DNA of 64,000 nt from Candidatus Omnitrophica bacterium UBA6233 (GTDB lineage: Bacteria; Omnitrophota; Gorgyraeia; Gygaellales; Profunditerraquicolaceae), in NCBI GenBank assembly GCA_002440965.1, contig DJWJ01000026.1, forward strand, positions 62,001 through 126,000, in the 5' to 3' direction. Position 1 is the stretch's first letter, and each line of letters starts with the position of its first letter. A program made the position numbers and the translations under genes. Under the pieces are notes generated by a model. It ran no database searches and was not told where the DNA came from. It saw only the letters and a program-made list of their open reading frames with translations. Positions 27,201-39,200 of this stretch are shown one piece after another.

Positions 27201-30200
27201 TTGCACGATCAGCTTCTTCAGAATCAAACCAAATCGTATAATAAAACGAATGCAAATAGATTTTCACTGTTTCAACTTCGGCCATAGTTTCACGATACTT
27301 AACCATCTGCACTTCAGTTTTCTGCAAAGCAATCCTTCGCTCCAAGTCTTTTTCAATCTCTGCCCTCGAACGGTTTTCTTCTGACCCTTTTTTAAGCAAC
27401 AACTCATGCGCAAAATGTTTCCTCAGATTCAAAATAAATACTCCCATCTTATTAGAACTAAATATTTCTCCCTTATCAGTATCATAAATAGACAACTTAA
27501 GCTCATCAAACTCTAGCGACCTTTCATATTCCAATGCCCTTTGTACGTTTAAATTCAATAGCTCTTCGTAAGAAAAACCCTGATATTTTTTATTAAAACT
27601 TATCTGTTCTTCAACGATATCGATTCCATAACTAGCATCCAGAACCACGCGGTCCCACAATAAAACATTGTCTTCATTATTAAAAACAATGCTCAAATCC
27701 CCCAAAATTCCAATTATTTGACCTTCGTGAATTACCCCACCATGATATCGCAATTGATAAAGCCCATTATGATTCTCAACCTGCATATGTTGAATATTAA
27801 TAACAGCCGGAATGCCTGCAGAACGCGTAAGCACCGCTTCATGCGATGAACCATTCCCGTAAGTCGTAATAATCCCAATTTCTGGAAGATCAAAAATAGC
27901 CTGAATAGCTTCCCCTCGATTCCAAGGTGTTACAATAAGAATGCATGCTTGTTCCATTTTATTTAAAGCCTTTGCCTTTTGGACACTAAAGGCTACATGA
28001 CCCTGCATCGCTCCGGGAGTCCCTGCCATCCCTCGCCCGATTTCATTTATTGAAGATCCGGTGCTTATCTTAAGTAACCTTCGTGAGCCTAACCGTAGTG
28101 CAAGTTTTTCTAACCGTGGAATAGCCTGTGCCTGGGTTAATACCCCATCGGCCAACTGCTCTTGGATATAAGTAACCTCTCCTTGGGGTGAAAAATGCAA
28201 AGCGCGTGTTTGAACAAAAAATAACACTCCTCTCTTAACGCTAAATTCAACCTCTTGCGGATATTTAAATTCGTTCTCCAATTTAAGCTTTGCATCTTTT
28301 AACTTATCATAAAGTGAAGGCATGCATTCAACGAGTACTTCAATATCTTGTCCAGACTCCCAACCAATCATCAGTCTATCGCCGCTCCCATTCCGTAAAC
28401 AACGGCCATATAGAACATTTTCGTTGGTATTTGGGTTGCGTGTTGAAAAAACACCAGCTAAATCATTGTCCTGCGGCGTCATTTGTTCATATTCATATTC
28501 TTGAAAGCTTGTATCCTCGGCACCTACCCATTTTTGAATAATAATTGGTAGATCATATTCCTCCTTAATCGCTACGTGAGTGCGGTAGTTGACCACTCGA
28601 GACGAAAACCATGCAGCAGCAACATTCTTAAGATCGAGATAAGCTCCAGCTATTAACCTTGTTCTTTGACTAATCAGTATTCCCGGCATTGAACACTTAG
28701 GGCTACTCCGTATAATAATATCGTCCCCTACATTAATTCCTATCATATTTTTTAGATAGACCTCAATTAATTCCCAGTATTTTTTCTGGACCATATAATC
28801 TGCCTCTAAAAACTTTTTCATTAATGACGCAGAAAGCACAACTCCTGAAGGATAATTTAGAAATAATTTCTCAAAAGCCCAAAAGCCGGCTGCTTTAATC
28901 CCGGTTTCAAACCCAGGGGAACTCTTTCCTAAGACACATATGCCCTGGTGGAATTCGAGGGCACTCACTTTAAAATTCTCTTCCTGCGTAAAACAACCCA
29001 TAGAAAATACCGTACCCGCCTGGGCTTTAATCTCTCCACTAATCTCTCTCACGACATGGCTAGTGAGTTTGTGACGAATGTTTTCTAATCCTTCCTGGTA
29101 ATCTTTTTCTAGCTCTATTCCAAATCGCTCAATTGCTTTTAAGAATTCTGCTAATTTTTCTGGATAGGCTCCAAGATACTCATAACTTGCCTGACAGGCA
29201 GACTGGTGAGAGTTAGTTTCTAATTCCTTGAGTTCGTGGCGGATGAGGTCATTAATCAACGCTTGGAATAAAGGAGCAAAGAAATCTTCAGCTAAAGGCG
29301 GAGCGCGGGCGGCTAAACCCTCTAATATCGCGATCTTGCCGGGAAGAGTATTCACATCAGCTATCTTTCCACTCTTAGCCTCGTTCACCAAGACAATAAT
29401 ATCATCTATTTTAGCTTGGCTGCCGCAACTTAAAAGCGCCTGCTTAACATATTCTCTAAAGTCCTTCAACTGTTGAACGGTCGGTTCATTCGTTTTATCA
29501 AGAAGCTCAGCCGGGTAAGCGCGAGGATTACCTGAAGGTAATTGCGCGCACTTTAACAACGATATCGCGTTCTTTACAACCGCCTCCAGATTCTCATCCT
29601 CATACAGTTTAAAATGCCGGATTGCGGCCTTTTCCAGAAGTTTTATCTCAAGCAAAGAAAGTAAACGACCTAAATCTCTAGGGCTATTGCTTTCGTCAAT
29701 CGCAGACAGGATATGCTTTCTTAATAAGGCATAAATCACTAAAATAGCTTCAGGAATCCGCCCTTCTTTATTAATACGTAAGATAAAATCACGCAGTACC
29801 TCACAATAATTTATAAAGCGCCAAATATTACCATCGGATTTCTTTGCTACATCTTCCAAAGTAAATGTAATTAAATATCTGAAAATATAATAGCCAGACT
29901 TGGGATTCCAGAACACTTTCTCCAAAGTCTCAAGGTAATCTAAACATCGCTGTTTTGCTGAATCATTTCCAAAATGTTTGGAAATTTTTGCAGCTCCGGA
30001 TAGAATTGAATATTTCTTAACAGAATCCAGATTTAAAGATAAGGTCTTAAGGAATAGCATAATTTTTGTTCTGGCTTCGATATTGTTCGGATCTGTCATT
30101 TCAGTAAAGTACCCCATCTTGGAGAAAACTCTTTCAACACCAAACCAAGTATCATTCCGTTCTAATTTCCTTAAGGCCTTATCTGAAATTTGGCGGTATA

Positions 30201-33200
30201 CGGTTCCCGGGTCAACAAATACAGTACAAAGATATGCTCCGGGGAGAACTTCGGTCCTTGTGCCATTTCTAATTTTCTGCCCGGAAAGCGGGTAGGGTAA
30301 CTCTTTACATAAAAATCCTCTCTTCAGAGTATTAAATTGGGACTTATGGGACTCCCATCCGATTACCATCTCTAGCCTTTCCCCAACAGAATAAACATAG
30401 TTCAAGTCCGTAATAATTCTTTTTATCCTCCTTAGCAAGTTAGTTGATACTTCGCTTGCAATATCCAAAGAAAGAACCTCATTTAGCATCGCTAAGCCGT
30501 TTTCTGGATTGGCTGTGACTATCGCTCTGTTATCCAGAATACCGACTATCTTGCCTTTGGAAAAATAATCCTTAAGATATCTTGGAAGCGCCTCTCCCAA
30601 TTCCCCATCTCCACCTAAGGCGGAAATACCCAAAAGAACATTATGTTTATATTTCGAATTCAATTTAAAGAACATACCCAAGACAACCGTATCGGTTGCC
30701 GGAGATTTAACGTCTTTTTCCGGATGTGAATCACGATTTCCATCCTTAATACTCATAGGATATCTGGCTAAAATATCTCCACCCATATCCAGACCGATCG
30801 TGAGCACCTTTTTACCACTAATTAATTTCTTATATCCACCCGCTAAAACTTCGGAACCTACTGAAACATCCATCATAACCAAATTAATATCCATTTTCTT
30901 CGTATCTTCAATAATCGCTCCCTCTTTAATATCTACCATTAAAGTGCGGCCGTCAATTATTACTCTGGATACGATATTCGGTTGATTTAGGGCATAGAAA
31001 CAACGGGACTCATCAATAGGCGTTAACTTCTGGAAGATCCCGTTTTCTACCACTCCTATATTTTCCACCTGCGTCGGACCACCTAGTGGATTTTCTTCCC
31101 CCCTCTTAAGGTTCGTAGTAAAAACAAAGATCTTTGCTCCTCTTCTGCCTATCTCATCAAGAATGAGCCTGATCTCTCTAGCTAAGAATATTCCACCCAA
31201 GACATCCCCACCGCCGCCAGCAGTAATGATATGCAGTTCATCAAAATTATCGGATATAAATATCTCTTTCCATGGCGACTTTAAATATAACGCTTTTGTG
31301 GCGCCGACAGTGCTAAGAGTTTCGGTTAAATCGAAAACCTGACGCGAAACCGCTTTCTTTGCGTCCAAAAATATAACAGAAGTATGTATTAACTCTCTAA
31401 TCTCTGCATCCAACGCATCCCTGGAATCCTGAGGCCTGCCATCATAGAGAAGCGACAGAACACGGGGGTCGCGTTCGCGTAATAACTCAATCATCGCCTG
31501 ACGCGGCTGCTTGTCAAAGTATGCGAATTTATTTCCATACAGCTTATCAAACAGACTGAAAGTCTCGGGAAGTGTCTGTTTTTTAATGCCTCTCCAATGC
31601 AAAAGCCTGTTGGAATTATTGCCGTTCTCAAAGACATCGCTAAAAATCAGAATATCTAAGAGTAACTTTGTCTCAACCGAATACGCCTTAAAATCATCTT
31701 CTTCCGGATACAACAGATGATTGTATATGATGAAGGCTTCCTCATCCTTAACCGTAATACCGGATTTCCTAAGAATATCTACACTCAGACGTTCATGGCT
31801 GAATTCTACAGCCATTTGCATAATCTCCTCTTCGGTAGATTTAATACCATAATCAAACTGCAACGCTGCAGCCATAACACGAGCCATATTGAGGTAATAA
31901 GGTCCGGAGACATTATAATTACTCTTTAATTCGGGCCGACGACCCAAGAAAAGATGTAATTTTTCTATAGAGACCTGCGGGTATGCCTTGCCTGGCAAAT
32001 CATACCACTTAGCCAGCAATCGGTTACCTCGAGACAACCACTCTGAGTCTTTAACAGACATTTGCAGCCCGCCGAGATCGTGCGCATAGGCTATTCTGAC
32101 TAATTTATTCTGCGCAGAAGTAGATAAACCCATTTTTTCGGCAATAATTCGCGCATAGGCAGCGACCCGGCGCACATGCGGCTTTAACACGTTAACGTCT
32201 TCGGTTCCGGGATAAAGCTCGAATAATTCAATCTCGGGAACTTCACTTAATGTCCGAATCAATGAAGAAACTTGGGGCTTTCGAGTAATTATTTCTCTAC
32301 AAATATCTTGATGCGGACGGATATGATCATAATCTCTGTTGAATTTTAAACGGGAATCTAAAGCTGAGAGTAATTTTTCATAAGGTTTGTGAGATATCTT
32401 TTTACATACGAGACGCGTATCCAAACCAAGCTGTTTGCACGCTTCTAATATGGGGCAGGGATTGCGAAATTCAGCAACTAATCTATCATCTGTTTTCTCA
32501 ATTACAATAATATCTTCTTCGGGAATCTCAAGATTCAATCTATAGAAAACCCTTATTATCCAATCTGTCCAATGCTCATCTTTACCCTGCCGAATCTCGT
32601 CTTTATGTTCCTTTAGCCAAAGCAACTTTTTGTCAATGCGACCCTTCTCCAAACTCTCCAAGAATTTATCCAGATCTTCTCCACCCAATATTCTAACTGG
32701 CTTCAATAACTCGGTAAATTTTGATATGGCTAACTGAAAAACCAACTCTTCTTTCTCGATTATGCCATTATCTGTTTCCAGACTGGTTATTTTCTTAAGA
32801 GAATTAAAAAGCTCGGGACGAGCTTCTAATAACTTAAAATTCTGCAGCAGAACTTCTGATTCGGATAATTCCGGGTTAATTAAGTGGATGGTTTCGTGGT
32901 CAAAAACTACTTCTAGAATGTTGAGGATATCTTGCAGATACTCAGGAGTGTTCAGACTAGGGTTTTCAGGAGGAGCGCGGTCTAAGCGCCAATGCAGGCC
33001 AATTTTACCGGCTTTAGCACAACCTAATTCACCTTCTCTTCCGTAAAATTCCGGAGTAAATTCAATTTCTTTATTTTCGCCTATCCATTTCGCAAAGGCC
33101 TGTTTATCTTCTTTTTGCCTGCGGGCAAAGGTCTCAGCAATGATTCTGGGTAATGTTTCTTTTGTTTTTTCACTTACCGGAGCAGGAATGCCTTCAGGAA

Positions 33201-36200
33201 AAATAACCAAAATCTTATCCTGCGCTTCCTGAGCAACTTTAACCTTAAATATGACAGTGGGGATATCTATGGCTTCGGCAGTGGCGGGGAAAGACTTACG
33301 CGTGATTTTCTCTTGTGTATCTGTGGAAGGCAAAGCGTATTTTATTATTTCCGGAGATAACTGTTCTCCTTTGCCGCAATTTTTTGGATTAAGTTTACAA
33401 GAATAATGTACAGTACATTCGCTCTCGAAGTTTGAACATTCTCTCTGATCACTATTCTCATAGGGACACCCCCATTTATTTTCTCTTTCTTCTGCTACGT
33501 TCTGACCTACTAAGGCAATTTCTTGCCTAAGTAATTCTTCCAAAATCTCAAGCGAGGGAAAAGTTTCGACTATTTCCGGTAAAGCTTCTCGTAATTTATC
33601 TTCTTTCAAGCCTTTATCTTTGGCCATCTTAAACCAAAGCGGAATTAGTCCTACCACTTGTAAAGCCATACTAAATTCTTCGGGAGTTTTGCCAAATTTA
33701 GTTATCACTCTCTTTCCATGCGTAAGCGTCTCAGCTGGATTTATATTTCCTTTTGCTAAATCAATTGCCAATCCTTCCAGCGAATGAAGATTTATGTTGT
33801 ATTCTCCTATATCGTCTTTAGATACCTCAACCGCTAAAGAAACGCCCAGCTCCAAAGTAGAGCACGGCGCTATGTCTCTATCCGCCAGCCTTACCCCTAA
33901 ATCTACGGCCATTTCAAACCATTTAGGCTTATTTTGTGTTATTCTTACTACCATTGGAAGCGCCTGTCCTATTGCATAACCTGTAGGCATTCCTTTTTTT
34001 CTTAATTTATCGAGTAAAATTTTGGCATAAGGATAATCAATTATAAGTAAATTTTCTTCTATTATTTCCCCCTTTGGATAGAACCCTTTAAAGTGAGGTG
34101 AAAGTTTTTTTAGCGAATCTCTATTTTCAGGTTTTGCTTCAGGAATACCTGCTATACTGGCATAAGCATGGGCAACAACTTGGCGGACATATGAAAGTGG
34201 GTCGTTTAATGCTTTAGCCAAAGGCTCAATTGCTCGTCTATCACCAAGTTTACTTAATGCCTTTGCCACAGCAATTCTAACCTCATAATCTGTATCAAAT
34301 AATCTCGCAATTAAAGGCTCAACTGCCTTATAGTCACCAAATTCACCTAAGGCTTCAGCTGTATCTCTCCGAACATCTTTGGATGGGCTCGTTAAAACTT
34401 TAAGATAAGCATTAAACAATTGTTCTTTAGTGGCACCGAGTCTTAATATAGCGTCTCGCGCTTCTTTGCGGTCCCAATACAGAAAAGATTTAACAAACAA
34501 GTCCATCAAGGGTTCGATTGCCCTCTGGTCGCCTAATTTACCTAAAGCTTTCGCGACCTCAGATGTATGTTCACAACTCAAGAGACGAATTAAAGGTTCC
34601 ACTGCTCTTTTGTCGCCTAATTTACCTAAAGCCGCCGCGACGACATCTCTAATAGACTGATCTTGATGACTTAAGAGATGGATCAAAGGTTCCACTGCGG
34701 GTTTCCCTATTGAAACTAATAACCTAACAACTTTCTCCTCTTCATATGGAGCATGATGAGTCGGCACGATATTAATTAATGGCTCAATTAATCCGGGGTT
34801 TTTACACTGTAATGAAACTTCTAACGCAACAATACGAACAGAATACTCCTTATCTTTAAAAGCACTTTCAATTAAAGATTTAAGTGCTCTGGGGTCAGAA
34901 AATTGACTTAGAGACTTAACCACGGTTTTACGAACAGGCACTTCTGCATTCTTCAAAGCATTTATGAGAGGTTCAATTGCGCTACAATCTTTAAACCGGC
35001 CTAATGCTTCAGCTGCGATTTTGCGTCTTTCAGAACCTGATTCTTTTAACTCCCGTATATACCACTTCACTGGGAAACAATAACGCCAGATAGCAAAGAA
35101 TAAACGAATAGCAAAACGGATAGCAACTAAAATAATAAAAACAGTTATAACCGGATGTCCAGAGATAAAGTCCTTAAACGTGGATGAAATGAAGGTGGCT
35201 GTTCCTGTGCTATTACTTTCAGTGCTACACCCACTCAATCCAACTAACGCACCTGCGAATAATAGAAATGAGAAAACCTTACCAGAAGATTTTATAGCAC
35301 GGAAGTCAGACTGTTGCAGATAATATATATATCTCCAACCTAGACTTCCGTCTTCATATGGCCTTGGTAATTGAGAACGCTCAATATGCTCTATTTCAGA
35401 GATATTGCCTTTCAAGCTATCATAGAAATTTACAGCGGGATTATTTTGTTTTACGTCTAAGACTATTTTGTAAATATTTGGGCTTAAGGCATGCTTAATT
35501 AATGCTCTCACCAGCTCTGTGGCGATGCCTTCGCAGCGATGGCTTGGCGATATGGCCATCTGGTTGATGTAAATCGGATATCCTTCTTCAGACCCAAAAA
35601 TCAAATACCCTCTTATTTCATTGCCATCGTAGTGCACTAAGATAAAATGACCCGATGCTTTTATTTTGTTGGAAACTAAAGACGGCGTGACGAATGGCTT
35701 GTCAGAAGTTTCTGCTATAGCATTATTAAGCGCGGAAATCTGATTTAACACAAAGTTATTGATTTGGGCATTACCAAGCAGGAAGACGGATTCGCTAATC
35801 TGCTTAGCTTTAAATTTATTTTCTTCCTTTTCTTCTCTTCCTTCGGTTTCTTGGGCAGGAATTACTGGTGTTACTTTTACAGAAGTAGATTTCCGAACTT
35901 GCTGTTCCGGAAGATTTGTTTGAGAAGTAACTACTTTGCCATTCAGATTGGTATAAACAAATTGAGTAAAGGCATGATTATTAAGAGGAACGTTATTAAG
36001 GTTAATCTTGAAATGAACGCTGGCGAATTTGATTTGTATCTTTTCGGCGGGGATAATAATTTCATTTCTTTGGGCATCAAGCAGCTTAATCACTAGGCGG
36101 CCCTGTCTTATGGCTTCCAGGAGTTTCTCTTTTACCGTTTCCTGTTTTTCGGAATCAACTGTAACATTTATGATTGCTACGTCTATAATGCCATTCTTTT

Positions 36201-39200
36201 GTTCGATTTCAACCTTCGGCGGAGCGGTGGCTTCAGGAAGGACATCCTTTAATAAATCGGAAATTATGCCTTCAATTTCCACGGTTTTTTGAGAAGAAGG
36301 CTTTCTAACTATTTCGGTTTTTGCGGCTTTTGCAGCTACGGCAGGTACTCTTAAGCTTTCTCCCGCAGAATGACTTGCTCTTCCATTTTCATAGTCATCT
36401 TTTAAATGTGTAAAGTCCAAAATTGCCTGTGCTGCTGCTATAATATTCTTAAATTCTTTAAAATCGTTGATTTTCTCCTGAGGATTATACTGAAATGCGA
36501 CTGTAATTATTTCAAACAACTGGGTTAAATCGCCGGCTACTGCGTCCGTCCTAAAAGCTAATTCTTTCGCGTCATATTTCCCATATCTACGCAATGTTAA
36601 ATCGGCAGTCAGCTTCTCTATAAGACCCTTAACGTTGTATAATGAACACATCTTATTATATGGCCACGATTCTTTCTTCTGAACGTCGGTTAATTGTTCT
36701 ATCCTCTTAGCTTTTAATGCCAAACCTTCGCCTAAGAAACTAAAAGGTTCCTTAAACCCAAGTTCTTCCCCAACTTCTTGAGCCAACTCTAAGAACGCAC
36801 CACCTTTTTGACCAGTATCATTAGTTACTAAAGCCACGGCCGTATCACAACCTTTGCCTTCACTCATCTTCTGCTTAAAATACATAAGGATTGGAACACT
36901 TAAAACATCCTGGTTCCAGAGAGTTAGGTCACCAATTCTGTGCTGCCTGATTATTTCAACGCCTTTTCCGTCTAAGACCTCAAGGGGTGTCTGGCCTTCT
37001 ATCTTCTTAACCCTGCCACCTACTATCTGATAGAATTGACCTTGGCGTTTAAGTAACTCCAAAGCTTCGCCGTGACCGACCGCCATACGTTCAGAAGTAA
37101 CATCCAATTTCAAATCATAACTAACATCATTTCTATTGAGCACCTTAACCAAGCCAGCTCCATCAGATCGTCTTTCAAGAGTAAAGCCGTGAATTACTGG
37201 TGAAATCAATAGGTACGTATTTTCTGCAGTGAAACCATAAAAAGCATTATTAACTAGGTCGCTGACTACTTTATCACGTATCTCTGCATTAATGTGTATT
37301 ATATTAACTGCTTTCCCAACTACTTCTTTAATATAATCTTCAGCTTTTAGATTTTTTTCCGGATGGATTCTCACGTAACTATGAGCAAGCTTTTCTAAAG
37401 CAATCCTATAGGCCACTAACTGGATTGGGCCCATGCCATATTCGGTTTTAAAGTATTCCTTATCTTCCATAAACTTTTTTAGCCGTTCAATAGCACTTGC
37501 CTGCTTTGCGGGATGTTCCAACGATTTAACAAAACTATTCCACATTATTTGTTCATTTTCAGTTAAGGCCTTTCCTTCTTCAACTACTTTTTTGTATACC
37601 TCAATCAACTTACCGACAACATCAACTATGTTCGCGAAAAACATCGGGCCTAATCCAAGGCGCGTTGCTGAACCGCCAAACAAATACCATACGGCGTATT
37701 TACCATCAATAATCAATTTTAATACATCTTCGTTTAATTCAGCGAATTTGAGCTTAGGATTATCAAAGAAATATTGGCCGTTTTGCGGATCTTTTGCCGA
37801 CTCTTTGGAGTGTTCAAGGAAAGTAACCTCGCCTCTCTTGATATCTTTTTTAGCGTCTTTAGCCTCACTAAAGCTTAACACTTTCTTTTTATCATTGCGA
37901 CCTTTAATCTCTAAACTATTTATTTCATCTATTAATTTTGCCCTATCTTTATCGGATCCTCTCCCTAATCTAAGATCTTCCAATTGTTCTTCGGTAAATT
38001 TTTCGCTTAAAATTTCTCCTAGTTCCTTTTTTGTATTTTCGTGGGCTCTCTCCAATAACGGAACTTCGTTATACGATCTTCTTACTCTCTTATAGAAAGC
38101 CAAACCACATCTTAGCGCTTTTCTTTGATTATAGGATTTATTTTGCCATTCTTTTAAAGACTGCAAGGCTACAAGTTTTTCATTTTCGGTCAAACCTTCC
38201 CAATCAGCCTTATCAAAATTAATTAGTTCCATTGCTTTCCTGCGCCAAAGACCCATTTGCATCGCTGCCTGAAGCAACATCAATTCTGCCAAGCCTTCAT
38301 ACGTATAACAGCTATCGCTCATATAGATTACACCCTCTTCTATATCAGGATAATATCTGAAACTGAGTTTATCTACGCCAAACTTAACATCTTTACTCTG
38401 ACCAGGATTCTCTTTACTAATCTCTTCTTCTTCAACCCTGCCTTTCCAAATAAGCGGCGTATCTATAAGCTTAATGATCTTTTTAACTTTAACCTCTTTA
38501 CCTTTGCTGTCTTTTATTATTAATCCGCCTTCTATTTCTTCTATATTTATAATTTCTTTATCTAATGTTTCGAAGTTCTCTTTACCTTGCTTTTCTAGCC
38601 TCTTCATCTCGCCGGCATTTCTTATCGTCCGATGAGCCTGCGGCTCATATTTAAAACTACAAACTGTCAAAATACGCGGCTTAAGCTCTTCTATAGAATC
38701 TTCCAGCCATTTATTTGTTTTTTCCGGTAACCCTTCTTGAGTCTTAGGAATTGAAAGATTGAAAGAAGACTTAAATATCTCCCAACCATTATAGCCAACT
38801 AAGCCAGGTTTTTGGGTTAAGAATACCGCGAAAGTAAACGCACCACCTAACCAGGAAAGGGCCCCGAAGAGATACACTATCATTACAACCGGCTGCACAG
38901 TGCTGCCGAATAGAAGCGCTAAGATTACGGAGGTAGTATAAGACAAAAGCCCGAGCAAACCTAAAGTTGCCGGCCAAATTACTTTGTTGTACCTTGCTTC
39001 CGCCCTTTCGGAAACAAGCTTAATGAACTTTTCTGTCCTTATGAAGGAATAGATTTCATTAGAAGCAAACCATACGCCTCTCAAGAAATTAGGCTGCAGG
39101 CCGACCCAAAAAGTAAAGCCGCTTGCTATATCAGATAATGTCAACCCGATCGCTTCGTAAATCAAGCCGGTTTGTTTTAGATGTCTAACGAAATTAGGAA

